From the NCBI GenBank assembly GCA_041583495.1, contig JBFHFS010000005.1, positions 81,299 to 145,298 on the forward strand: 64,000 bases of DNA, in the 5' to 3' direction. The translations under genes were made by a program, and so were the position numbers. Below, piece after piece: positions 17,598 through 27,157 of the stretch (position 1 is the first letter of the stretch; every line of letters begins with the position of its first letter). The stretch is from JBFHFS01 sp041583495 (GTDB lineage: Bacteria; Bacteroidota; Bacteroidia; Bacteroidales; Marinilabiliaceae). Below the pieces are notes generated by a model that searched no databases, had not been told where the DNA came from, and saw only the letters and a list, made by a program, of their open reading frames with translations.

Positions 17598-18947
17598 ATG
17601 AAAAGAAGAGAATTTAATAAATTAGTTTTATCTGGCGTAAGTTTCCCTTTTTTCAGGAAGGCATTGTGGTTGATTGATGAGGGAATAATTGAATACCCAT
17701 TCCAATCCTTAGAACAAGCCTTCCGAACTATTAATTTTGATCCGGAGAGGAAAGAGAGGTCCTATTTTGTGGTAACTGCTGATGTACATTACGGCATTGA
17801 TGGGGGGGGTGGGGTTCTCCCAATCATTGAAGAAGTTAACCAGATGCAACCCCCTCCGGATTTTTTATGCATTAATGGCGATTTGATTGTACATGGGTCA
17901 GCTCATTTTGGGAGAGTTCCGGATGAGACAGAAAGGCAACTTGCTATTGATGAGTTTAATGCATTGAAGCGGGATAGCAAAATGCTTGATCCCGGAATTC
18001 CTTTAATCCTGGGGTTGGGAAATCACGATACCCATCCGCTGGAGATAGATCCTGAGATGTTTTGGGAGGTCTTCCCACAACATCTAGCCTATCAGTCATT
18101 TAATCTGTCAGGGGTACATATCATTGTTCTCAATGGACATTCCACTGGGTATATCGACCCGGAGCAAATGGAATGGTTGTTAAACGATATGGATTCCGTT
18201 TCTAAAGATCAAACAATTATTGCCTTTGTTCATCAACCATCGATGTCTCATCGTGTAAGGGAACGTGGTATCCCTGCAGCTATTTCGGCGGCATTTAAAG
18301 AGCATCAAGGACCAATATGGCTGATCGGGGGCCATGAACATTCGAACAGTGAAAGAGTATTTCAGTTGGAAAACTCCGAATTAGTTGAACATCATATAAC
18401 ATGCGGTGGAACTAATATTTGGGGCGGACCGGAAAAACCGGGTTATTGGATTTATTGTCTTGAAGAGGGGAAAGTAGCAGGAAGAATTTTCAGGCAAATG
18501 TATAAGGGATATCGTGTGGCAGATTGTCCTGATTTAACCACTATCGAAAAAGTTCCTATGCCCTTTGATCATCTTAAGAACATTGGCTGGAAAATATTGG
18601 TAGGAGAAGGAGATCGGGCGTTTTTTGTCTCTGGTGAGGCCGAGAACTGTTTGAATTACTGGGCCTATGTTAAAGAACTTATCTATCGTATTCCGTTGAA
18701 ACAAGCCGATAATCATTGCACAAGACTTGCGATGCTTTGCAATTACAAAAAATCGGAAAATCGTTTTCAGGAAGGACAATACTTTATGTCCCTTGATTTA
18801 ACGCATTGGGAGGAAATTAAACCCGATGAGGCAAAAAATGAAGTTTTTGATTTCTTGATACCTGTAGATTTTCGTCCGGCAGACAGTGTGTATTTTAAGT
18901 TCACTCCCCTGGACGAAGCCTATGTAGGTGGATTTGCAATATTTTAA
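17598..18947 (+). CDS. Calcineurin-like metallophosphoesterase, Tat-type signal
   Basis: 449 residues from the ATG at 17598. The in-frame ATG at 17544 would place 18 polar residues before the signal, whereas MKRREFNKLVLSGVSFPFF is a twin-arginine signal (RRxFxK). All usual motifs of the calcineurin-like fold are visible: the DVH pair near residue 62, INGD, LGLGNHDTH, FVHQPS and GGHEHS. It should therefore be an active binuclear-metal phosphoesterase exported folded. The roughly 150 residues after the catalytic domain form an unrecognised C-terminal region. Its place directly after SusCD suggests a phosphate-bearing group on the substrate, or phosphate scavenging; both are inference. Confidence 0.85.
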   Translation: MKRREFNKLVLSGVSFPFFRKALWLIDEGIIEYPFQSLEQAFRTINFDPERKERSYFVVTADVHYGIDGGGGVLPIIEEVNQMQPPPDFLCINGDLIVHGSAHFGRVPDETERQLAIDEFNALKRDSKMLDPGIPLILGLGNHDTHPLEIDPEMFWEVFPQHLAYQSFNLSGVHIIVLNGHSTGYIDPEQMEWLLNDMDSVSKDQTIIAFVHQPSMSHRVRERGIPAAISAAFKEHQGPIWLIGGHEHSNSERVFQLENSELVEHHITCGGTNIWGGPEKPGYWIYCLEEGKVAGRIFRQMYKGYRVADCPDLTTIEKVPMPFDHLKNIGWKILVGEGDRAFFVSGEAENCLNYWAYVKELIYRIPLKQADNHCTRLAMLCNYKKSENRFQEGQYFMSLDLTHWEEIKPDEAKNEVFDFLIPVDFRPADSVYFKFTPLDEAYVGGFAIF

Positions 18948-19177
18948 TACGTTAAATGAACATATGTATCATTAACTAACACCACAAACAGAAATAGCCT
19001 GCTCCGAACGTGATTCGAAAATTAAAAATCATGGAGCGTTCTGTAGAATACAAATGGTTAAAATTCTTTTAATGAGATAAAACGGATCCCTTTATTTTAA
19101 TCAGGAATGGTAATCCATAAGATTAAGAAATTCAAAACGAATATTTCCTTATTTCCGGGCATCATTTATATCGTACT

Positions 19178-20341
19178 ATGAAAGTTTCTATCATTATTCT
19201 TTGTTTATCGTTTATCATTTTTATTGAAAATTATGGAGCGGGACAAATCAGTCAAATCTGGTTGACCCATAGCACAAATAATCCCTCGCATATTGTGATA
19301 AACTGGAAAAGTAACCATCCTGGAAACTCCGAAGTTTGGTATCGTATTGGAAACAGCAAGGAATACCATATTATCATACAGGAAGAAGTGACCCTGCACC
19401 ATGTGAGTATTCCAATTAAAAAAAAGGATCTCAATTACGATTATCGAGTCGCAACAGGTGACGAGAAATCGAATACCCATAGCTTCAAAGGTTATCCATC
19501 TAACCCTAACGAATTGCGTATAGCTTTGGTAGGAAATTGGGGGTATGCTGATAATCCGGATTTGTCCCAATTAGTGAAAGATAATCCACATCTTTTATTA
19601 ACCCTGGGAGATAACGTTCCAAATCTTTATGAGGCCTGTGGGGAGGGAGTTAAAGATTGTACAGAACCCTTTTTAAGACTAATAGACTCTGCTCCCAGTC
19701 TATTTCAAACCACGCCTTTTATGCCAATATTAGGTAATCACGACAAACAAATCAGGGAACGGGGGAAGAAATACCCATCTCAGGCAGTTTACGATATTGA
19801 TGCTAAGGCGTATCGTCGCTTTTTTAAGTTGCCTGATGATGAATGGAAGTGGCATTTTCGCATTCCCGACTTTAATGTTTGTTTTATTGCTCTTGATCTC
19901 AATCATATTTCTGATTTCGGCACAACCTGGCAAACCTGTCATGATTTTCAAAAGGGCTCAACCCAGAGGGAGTGGTACCATAATCTAATGGAAAAGAGTG
20001 AAAAAGATATCGTAATTACTTTGCAAAATGAAAAGGCCCAAACCATTCGGGAATTAGACCATGGCTCATGGGCATCGGGTTATAGAGAGGGGACAATTGT
20101 ATTGTCAGGCTATGGTTATTACTCTGAATATGCGGAAGAAAAGGGAGTCCATTATTTTAATTCCTCCCTTAAAGCAGGAGATCTGTATCCGGATAAATCA
20201 TCCAAAATGATTTGTGGTGAGGGGGGATATATGTTGCTTTTAATTAGAAATCATGACCTGGAAGTAAGAATGAAATCTCTCGACGGAGAAATTATGGGCT
20301 GTTATTTATTGTCAGTTAATCGGGGATTAAAAAATCCCTGA
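19178..20341 (+). CDS. Purple-acid-phosphatase-like metallophosphoesterase with degenerate metal site
   Basis: 387 residues with a signal peptide (to about 22). A fibronectin-III-like domain at about 25-105 (ISQIWLTHSTNNPSHIVINW) is typical of purple acid phosphatases, followed by a calcineurin-like domain. LTLGDN and LGNHDK are kept. The first metal motif reads VGNWGY where an Asp is expected, the GHxH motif reads GYGY (SGYGYYSEY), and no clear VxxH motif is seen. So several metal ligands appear to be lost while the fold and frame are intact. It may be a sugar-binding or regulatory pseudo-enzyme, or belong to a divergent family. It follows the intact phosphoesterase gene by 230 bases. Confidence 0.7.
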   Translation: MKVSIIILCLSFIIFIENYGAGQISQIWLTHSTNNPSHIVINWKSNHPGNSEVWYRIGNSKEYHIIIQEEVTLHHVSIPIKKKDLNYDYRVATGDEKSNTHSFKGYPSNPNELRIALVGNWGYADNPDLSQLVKDNPHLLLTLGDNVPNLYEACGEGVKDCTEPFLRLIDSAPSLFQTTPFMPILGNHDKQIRERGKKYPSQAVYDIDAKAYRRFFKLPDDEWKWHFRIPDFNVCFIALDLNHISDFGTTWQTCHDFQKGSTQREWYHNLMEKSEKDIVITLQNEKAQTIRELDHGSWASGYREGTIVLSGYGYYSEYAEEKGVHYFNSSLKAGDLYPDKSSKMICGEGGYMLLLIRNHDLEVRMKSLDGEIMGCYLLSVNRGLKNP

Positions 20342-20459
20342 TGAGTTAAATTTTGCTATTGAAGTAAAAACATTTGTGGGATGCTGTGGGAAGTCCTTTT
20401 TGTAGACGAACAAGAGCCATGAATGAATAAAAAGACTTGGTCACAACAATTGCCATAAA

Positions 20460-21746
20460 ATGAGAAACTCTTTGATTCTGCTGTTTTTTGTTGGTTTTTA
20501 TTTTTCACAAATACCCGGTTATAGTGAGAACTTTTTTGTGGATAGTAAAAAGGGTAATGATCTTTTTGAAGGCAGGATGGATCGTCCCTGGAAATCATTT
20601 GGAGGGATCAACGGGAAATCTTTTAGTCCCGGGGATACCATCTTTTTTAAGCGGGGTAGTTTTGTTGCCGGTAACCTATTTCTGAATTCATCCGGCACAA
20701 CTGATAATCCGATTGTGCTGACGGCTTATGGGAAAGGAGAATCGCCCCGTTTCAGTAATCCCGTTTTTTCTGAAGAAACCATGGGACGGGTTATCGAAAT
20801 AGAGGGGTGTCATGTGGTCATTGATGGTTTGTCGTTTTGTGATAATACGATTCCTTCAGAAGATATTGAACCAAAGCGGAGGCATTACTGTGTTACGCAA
20901 ATGGGGGCTGTGTTTATCCACATAGGTTCAGATAACAATGTTGTGCAGAACTGTGAATTTAGTCACTCCCCAATTGGTATCCGGGTAAGAGGAGAGCACA
21001 ACCTGATAAGAAACAATTACCTGCACGATGCAGACAGCATCACCTATTTCTGGGGATCTATTGCCATTGTGGTTGTTGGTGCCTTTAACGAGATTGCATA
21101 CAACCAGATAAAAAATTACGGTTATTACGGGGGCAAGTTCGGGATGGACGGTGCGGCCATTGAGATGGATGGCGAAGACCGGTTTTTTGATGCACACGAC
21201 ATCAATATCCACCATAACGTGTCAATCAACACCAAAGGTGGTTTTATGGAAATTACAGGAAGAACGAAAAACATAAAGGTAGCTTTTAATGTAAGCGATG
21301 ACATTGATAAGTTTATTGGGGTGGTTGGAGTTGATAATTTGCAGGTTTTAAATAATACCGTCACCAGAGTTAGAAGCCCAAGGTTCGATCAGATTGTATT
21401 TTGGGACTTGGGTAAAAATAAAGATAGCAGATTTAATATTGAAAATAATTTGTTTTATACAAATAAAAGGGTGCGATATTACGACACGCCATTTCAAGAC
21501 TGGGGGATCAAAAGCCAATCGCGAAATAACAACCTATATTTTAGCCCGGACACAGCAGTCGTTGATTTGATTGGTGTGGAGATGGATCCATCCGATTTTA
21601 TTGCAGACCCAAAGTTTATTAATCTTAAAAAAGAAAATTACTGTTTGCAATCGAACAGCCCTGCCATCCCGCGAAAAGTTGGAGCTTATCTTTCACAAAA
21701 ACCGGATTGGAAGGCAGGGGTGATCAGAAAAATGGGGGACAACTGA
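20460..21746 (+). CDS. Right-handed parallel beta-helix protein (lyase/GH-like)
   Basis: 428 residues with a Sec signal (about 1-22). The mature start FFVDSKKGNDLFEGRMDRPW is the usual opening of secreted beta-helix enzymes acting on uronate-containing or sulfated glycans. Coils are seen through HVVIDGLSFCDN, NNVVQNCEFSHS, HNLIRNNYLHDAD, NEIAYNQIKNYG and DINIHHNVSINTKGG. No catalytic residues can be named by eye and no family can be assigned. The gene is densely packed with the GH95-like gene after it (93 bases), so probably the same transcript. The fold is fairly certain, the activity unknown. Confidence 0.7.
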   Translation: MRNSLILLFFVGFYFSQIPGYSENFFVDSKKGNDLFEGRMDRPWKSFGGINGKSFSPGDTIFFKRGSFVAGNLFLNSSGTTDNPIVLTAYGKGESPRFSNPVFSEETMGRVIEIEGCHVVIDGLSFCDNTIPSEDIEPKRRHYCVTQMGAVFIHIGSDNNVVQNCEFSHSPIGIRVRGEHNLIRNNYLHDADSITYFWGSIAIVVVGAFNEIAYNQIKNYGYYGGKFGMDGAAIEMDGEDRFFDAHDINIHHNVSINTKGGFMEITGRTKNIKVAFNVSDDIDKFIGVVGVDNLQVLNNTVTRVRSPRFDQIVFWDLGKNKDSRFNIENNLFYTNKRVRYYDTPFQDWGIKSQSRNNNLYFSPDTAVVDLIGVEMDPSDFIADPKFINLKKENYCLQSNSPAIPRKVGAYLSQKPDWKAGVIRKMGDN

Positions 21747-21839
21747 ATAAAAAATGAGCATTATCATATTCCCCATTTCAGTACAACAAGGCAGATAGGT
21801 TATGATTTCAATATTGGGTCAATTTAAAAATTTATAGAT

Positions 21840-24119
21840 ATGGTGTTTTTCAGAATGAATAAGATATATTTTTTATGTCTGCTTGTATTACTGGCAACAG
21901 TTTCGAAGGCTCAAAATGGTGAAAAAGCCACTGCATCTTCGGTGAAATTGGAAGTTCCCTGGCCCCAATTCATGGCACGGCATGATATGGTCTGGGACCA
22001 GGTGCCGAAAGATTATTACGAAGGCGCCTTTGTTGGGAATGGGGTAATGGGGACGATCATTTTTATGGATGATCAGGATTTAAATAGTCTACGTTTCGAA
22101 ATTGGCCGTACTGATATTTACGATGATCGAAAAAACGTCAATCCCCATGCAAACTGCAGGTTGCCGATTGGTCAGGTTTTGTTGACTCCGGCAGGCAGAA
22201 TTAGCGGGATGAAAATGCGTGTTGATCTCTGGAATGCCGAGGCACGTGCAGAAATTACGACGGATGCCGGCACCATTAAGTTTCGTTGCTTTGTTCCCAG
22301 CGATGAGATGATCGTATTAGTGGAGCTTAACACTACAGGTCTTGAAAAGAATTGCCGTTTCACTTTCCGTCCGCAGCAGGGGAATAGTGCACGGCTCATG
22401 TCGTTGAAGGATCCTGAATATATACCCAATCCGCCTTTCCAGCTTGGGCAGGAGGAGGGGATGGATGTATGTGTACAACCTCTTTTGGCGGGTGGCAATT
22501 ATGCGACTGCCTGGAAGGAGGTGGGCACCGGAACAAACAAACGCGTGTTATACGTTAATGTAGCCAACGGCATTCATGGTGGTGGCGCGGGTCGGGAGGC
22601 GGTGAAGGCGGTAAACCATGCCATCGCCCGGGGTGTCAGAGATATGGAAAAGGCTCATCGTGCCTGGTGGCATGCCTTTTATCCTGCCAGCTTCGTTACC
22701 ATACCGGATGAACGGATAGAAAGCTTTTACTGGATTCAGTGGTACAAGCTTGCCAGCGCAATGCGCGAAGGACTTCCTTCGGTCGACCTTATGGGTCCAT
22801 GGTTCAGGATGAGTTCATGGGGTTGCTACTGGATGAACCTAAATGAGCAGCTTTCTCTCTATACTGTTCATATGGGGAATCATTTGGAATTGGGGGAACC
22901 AATGAGCCAATGGCTCGAGAACAGTCGGGAAGATCTGATTAACAATGCACCGCCTGAATACCGATATAACTCAGCTTCACTGGGCAATCCTACCAATCTG
23001 CGACTTATTGCCTCTGCTCCAGGAAGAAGCAACTTAAGTTTTATCGGGTTGCCATGGCTGGTGCAGCATCTCTACCTTCAATACCGCTACTCGATGGATG
23101 ATCAGCGACTGCGTGATAAGATATATCCCCTAATGAGCCGCACTTTTAACCTTTATCTTCATTACCTTAAACTGGGGGATGATGGATGTTATCATATTCC
23201 ATTGGCTTTCTCCGATGAGTATGGCTATGCGGAAGACACCAACCTGAATCTTGGGCTCCTGCGTTGGGGTTTGCAGACCCTCATTGCCATTAATGAACGC
23301 CTCAACATCAACGATCCAATGCTGCCGGAGTGGAAAGAGACATTGTCGAAATTGGTGGACTATCAAATCGACGAAAAAACCGGGCTGATGATTGGTAAAG
23401 ACGTCCCGTTTGCAAAGACGCATCGGCATTACAGTCACCTCCTGGCCATTTTTCCGCTTTATGTTTTAAATATCGATGATCAGCCTGAGCGCCGGACGCT
23501 CATAGAAAAATCGGTACGTCACTTCGACGACATTAATGCCCATCACAGTGTTATGTACCGATACACCGGAGCATCTTCTCTCTTTGCCGCTACTGGCAAC
23601 GGAGAGGACGCATTGAGATGCCTTCAGAATGCTCTGACCATATTACCGCAAGGACCCACGGTCAAGGAAAATACGCTCTATAGTGAGGGCGGTAACCCGA
23701 CTTTTGAGTCGCCGATCTCCGCAGCACGAAATGTTCTCGACATGCTTATCCAAAGTTGGGGTGGAACCATCCGCATATTTCCGGCTTGTCCTTCATCCTG
23801 GAAAGATGTGAGTTTTCATGATCTGAGGACAGAAGGGGCATTCCTGGTCAGTGCAACCAGGGAGGGAGGTAAAACTAAATTCATCCGTGTTAAAAGCCTT
23901 GCCGGTGAACCCTGTATCTTAAAATGTGATATTAACTCAGAGCTTAAGATGATAGCACCCAAAACGGTCACCATGAAGATAAATAAAGATAGAATAGAGC
24001 TTAGTCTGAAGAAAGGGGAAGAGGCCATATTATATTCCGGTTCTAAGCCCCATGAATTTATTGTTAAGCCATTGCCTGCGGATTCGAATGATATCAACCA
24101 ATGGGGAAGTCAAAAATGA
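21840..24119 (+). CDS. GH95-like glycoside hydrolase, divergent active site
   Basis: 759 residues; an ATG at 21855 would give a neat signal peptide (MNKIYFLCLLVLLATVSKAQ) and may be the true start. The N-terminal beta-sandwich begins 'YYEGAFVGNGVMGTIIFMDD', as in GH95/DUF5703 enzymes, followed by an (alpha/alpha)6-barrel. In canonical GH95 enzymes a catalytic Asp sits in an FQIDGNFG-type motif (see the gene at 57106). Here the corresponding place reads YSEGGNPTFESPISA, with no Asp. A different substrate or mechanism is therefore likely. The DNA is more G+C-rich than the genes on either side, like the DUF5703 gene at the start of the locus. Confidence 0.75.
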   Translation: MVFFRMNKIYFLCLLVLLATVSKAQNGEKATASSVKLEVPWPQFMARHDMVWDQVPKDYYEGAFVGNGVMGTIIFMDDQDLNSLRFEIGRTDIYDDRKNVNPHANCRLPIGQVLLTPAGRISGMKMRVDLWNAEARAEITTDAGTIKFRCFVPSDEMIVLVELNTTGLEKNCRFTFRPQQGNSARLMSLKDPEYIPNPPFQLGQEEGMDVCVQPLLAGGNYATAWKEVGTGTNKRVLYVNVANGIHGGGAGREAVKAVNHAIARGVRDMEKAHRAWWHAFYPASFVTIPDERIESFYWIQWYKLASAMREGLPSVDLMGPWFRMSSWGCYWMNLNEQLSLYTVHMGNHLELGEPMSQWLENSREDLINNAPPEYRYNSASLGNPTNLRLIASAPGRSNLSFIGLPWLVQHLYLQYRYSMDDQRLRDKIYPLMSRTFNLYLHYLKLGDDGCYHIPLAFSDEYGYAEDTNLNLGLLRWGLQTLIAINERLNINDPMLPEWKETLSKLVDYQIDEKTGLMIGKDVPFAKTHRHYSHLLAIFPLYVLNIDDQPERRTLIEKSVRHFDDINAHHSVMYRYTGASSLFAATGNGEDALRCLQNALTILPQGPTVKENTLYSEGGNPTFESPISAARNVLDMLIQSWGGTIRIFPACPSSWKDVSFHDLRTEGAFLVSATREGGKTKFIRVKSLAGEPCILKCDINSELKMIAPKTVTMKINKDRIELSLKKGEEAILYSGSKPHEFIVKPLPADSNDINQWGSQK

Positions 24120-24248
24120 ATGGTTCTTTAGTAAGATAAAGCTCAAAGTAGAGATTCAAAATTGTAAGATCCACGTGCCGGATTACTTAGGTTCCGGCAG
24201 ATATTATAAATTCTAAAAGAATACTATTAAGCCTAGGTCAAAATATAA

Positions 24249-27131
24249 ATGATGATTAATAAAGATCTGTTCATGCGTTACAACCTGATTTTTTATTTAG
24301 TAATACTCACTTTTTCGTGTTTTTCTTGTGTAGAAGATTCCCATGAATCAAAGTTTCTGATAGATTTATCAGGGAGGTGGCAGTTTGATATTGATTCTGC
24401 TGATTCAGGAATAGAACAACAATGGTTTAAAAAAGAACTATCTGATTCAGTCGTGCTCCCCGGAACCATGGATTTGAACCATAAGGGCTATGAGAATAAT
24501 GCCACAACTACCAAGCATTTAAACAGGCTGTTTCTATATACCGGACCGGCCTGGTATAAAAAGGCTGTTTTTATACCATCGGACTGGCAAGATTTACACA
24601 TACAACTGTTATTGGAACGAACCAAGTCATCCAAAATTTGGATTGATGGCAAATATGTTGGTGAGTCTCGTTTGTTGGAGTCTCCCCAAAAATATGACGT
24701 GTCTCGTTTCCTTTCCCCAGGCGAACATACCATTGCAGTTAGAATTGACAACAGTTCCAGGTTGACCCCTTATGGTTATACTCATTTAAATTCTGATCAC
24801 ACGCAAACCAATTGGAATGGGATTATTGGTAAACTTTTGCTCGAAGCTTCCTCGAAAACCTACATATCCGGGTTGCAGGTTTTTCCGGATATAGAAGCAA
24901 AAAAAGTACGGGCGAAATTATCGGTAGATAATCAGCTAAATATAGATGATGTGGATATTGAATTGCAAGTATTCCGGGAAGTTGGGGAAAAGAGGACCAG
25001 GCTTAAATCTAAAAAATACCGTGTTGCATGCGACTCCATTATCGAATTGGAATATGATTTGGGTGAAAAGGCTGAATTATGGGATGAGTTTAGCCAACCC
25101 ATTTATAAACTTAATGCAATAATTAGATCTAATAAGCAAATTTTGGACAGCCAGGAGGTCCCATTTGGGATGAGAAAATTTGCGACTAAGGGTACTAGCT
25201 TTACAATTAATAACCGGGCAACTTTTTTAAGGGGGAAACATGATGCCTGCGTTTTTCCGTTAACAGGATGCCCTCCAATGGATACTGAGGGTTGGTTGCG
25301 GGTGTTTAGGATCGCCAAGTCGTATGGGATAAACCATTATCGGTTTCATACCTGGTGTCCTCCGGAAGCCGCATTTGAGGCTGCTGATAAGGTTGGTATT
25401 TACCTTCAACCTGAATTACCTTTTTGGAATATTAAATCTGATACCCTCATGAATATGTTTTTAAAAGAGGGAACAGCATTGTTGAATAGTTACGCGAACC
25501 ATCCTTCTTTTGTGATGTTTTCGGTAGGAAATGAGATCAGTGGAAACCAGAAAAAAATTGAAGCCTTAATAGCTCGTTTAAAGCAGGTTGATTCGCGTCC
25601 CTTATACACCCAGGGATCGAATAATAATATTGGCTACTCTTTCCCTATTGCCAGTGCTGATTTTCATGTGACTGCCCGTATGCCCTATATCTACGATACT
25701 TTGCTAATGGAAAGCAATGTGGAAAATCCAGCAATAGGCGTTGCTAATCCTTACGATACCATTCTTACACATGTGAGGCTTAGCCATGCTTTCCTGGATT
25801 CAAAAGACGGAGGTATAATCAATGGATGTCCTCCATCGACAAATTTTAATTATGATTTTGCTGTTTCTCAAACAAATGTCCCCATTGTTGGTCATGAGGT
25901 TGGACAATACCAGATTTATCCTGACTATAATGAAATTGCTAAATATACAGGAATACTTAAACCCCGTAACCTGGAGTTTTTTCGGGACCAATTGGAAAAA
26001 GCAGGGATGCTTGACCAAAATGAGGCTTTTACTAAAGCATCAGGAGCTTTAGCTGCCATGTGTTACAGGGCTGAAATTGAAGCAGCCATACGTACCAAAG
26101 GATTTGGTGGTTTTCAGTTGTTGGATTTGCAGGATTTTCCTGGCCAGGGAACGGCCCTTGTTGGAATTCTGGATGCATTCATGGAGAGTAAAAATGTAAT
26201 AAGCCGCGAAGAATGGGTGCAATTCTGCAATGCGGTTGTTCCTCTTTTATCATTCGAAAAATATTGCTGGACAAATAATGAGATCTTTTCGGCAACTGTT
26301 CAGGTGGCAAATTATTCCGATAAGGATATCTCTCAGAATCTTAATTGGAAAGTTTTAAGCTCAAATGGGGATGTTATCAACAAAGGGGTATTTGCTAATA
26401 ATCCCATTTCCACGGGAGGTTTGCAGAGTATAGGGCACATCGAAATCCCTTTAAACTCCGTAAAAGTGCCGGATAAACTTAATATCGTATTATTCCTCGA
26501 CCAAACATCGTATAAGAACTCCTATCCTATATGGGTTTATCCTGAACCGCAAGATTTAGAAAAAGACAGTGATATTCTAATTACAGCCGGTCTTAGTAAG
26601 AGTTTGTTCAGTCGCCTTAAACAAGGTAAAAAAGTTCTGTGTTTTCCCAATGCCACATCGGTAAGCAATAATAGTGTTGGAGGCCTATTCATTAATGATT
26701 TTTGGAACTATAATATGTTTAAAGGTCTTAGTGAGAGGTTTAATAGGGTTGTATCTCCCGGAACATTAGGTATTTTAACTAATCCTGACCATCCTATATT
26801 TAATGATTTTCCTACTGATTTTTACACCAACTGGCAATGGTGGTCTATTCTAAAAAATAGCAATCCGGTAATTTTAAATATAACAAAAAGCGATTTCCGA
26901 CCTATTGTGCAGGTGATTGATAACCTGGAAAGGAATAATAAACTGGGACTTATTTTTGAATTTAAAGTGGGGGAAGGCAGGCTGCTTATTTGTATGTCTG
27001 ATTTGAATAAACAATTGGATAAGCCGGAAGGCTTACAGCTTTATCAAAGTATTTTAAAATACATGAAATCAGATCGGTTTAACCCTGAGTATTCGGTGGA
27101 TGAGAACTCTATCCGTGAAATAATCCAATAA
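24249..27131 (+). CDS. GH2-family glycoside hydrolase lipoprotein
   Basis: 960 residues counted from the first ATG; ATGs at 24252 and 24273 are alternatives, the latter giving MRYNLIFYLVILTFSCFSC as a lipoprotein signal. The GH2 order is visible: jelly-roll sugar-binding domain (about 40-200, with GRWQFDIDSAD and WYKKAVFIP), Ig-like domain, then the TIM barrel. The acid/base is Glu429 (SVGNEISG) and the nucleophile Glu550 (VGHEVGQYQIYPD). About 250 C-terminal residues form an extra domain, ending near the stop. It should be a retaining exo-enzyme such as a beta-galactosidase or beta-glucuronidase-type hydrolase; the exact sugar cannot be read. The GH16 gene begins 26 bases downstream, so the two are probably co-transcribed. 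Confidence 0.88.
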   Translation: MMINKDLFMRYNLIFYLVILTFSCFSCVEDSHESKFLIDLSGRWQFDIDSADSGIEQQWFKKELSDSVVLPGTMDLNHKGYENNATTTKHLNRLFLYTGPAWYKKAVFIPSDWQDLHIQLLLERTKSSKIWIDGKYVGESRLLESPQKYDVSRFLSPGEHTIAVRIDNSSRLTPYGYTHLNSDHTQTNWNGIIGKLLLEASSKTYISGLQVFPDIEAKKVRAKLSVDNQLNIDDVDIELQVFREVGEKRTRLKSKKYRVACDSIIELEYDLGEKAELWDEFSQPIYKLNAIIRSNKQILDSQEVPFGMRKFATKGTSFTINNRATFLRGKHDACVFPLTGCPPMDTEGWLRVFRIAKSYGINHYRFHTWCPPEAAFEAADKVGIYLQPELPFWNIKSDTLMNMFLKEGTALLNSYANHPSFVMFSVGNEISGNQKKIEALIARLKQVDSRPLYTQGSNNNIGYSFPIASADFHVTARMPYIYDTLLMESNVENPAIGVANPYDTILTHVRLSHAFLDSKDGGIINGCPPSTNFNYDFAVSQTNVPIVGHEVGQYQIYPDYNEIAKYTGILKPRNLEFFRDQLEKAGMLDQNEAFTKASGALAAMCYRAEIEAAIRTKGFGGFQLLDLQDFPGQGTALVGILDAFMESKNVISREEWVQFCNAVVPLLSFEKYCWTNNEIFSATVQVANYSDKDISQNLNWKVLSSNGDVINKGVFANNPISTGGLQSIGHIEIPLNSVKVPDKLNIVLFLDQTSYKNSYPIWVYPEPQDLEKDSDILITAGLSKSLFSRLKQGKKVLCFPNATSVSNNSVGGLFINDFWNYNMFKGLSERFNRVVSPGTLGILTNPDHPIFNDFPTDFYTNWQWWSILKNSNPVILNITKSDFRPIVQVIDNLERNNKLGLIFEFKVGEGRLLICMSDLNKQLDKPEGLQLYQSILKYMKSDRFNPEYSVDENSIREIIQ

Positions 27132-27157
27132 ATACTTAATGATAAATATTATATTTT

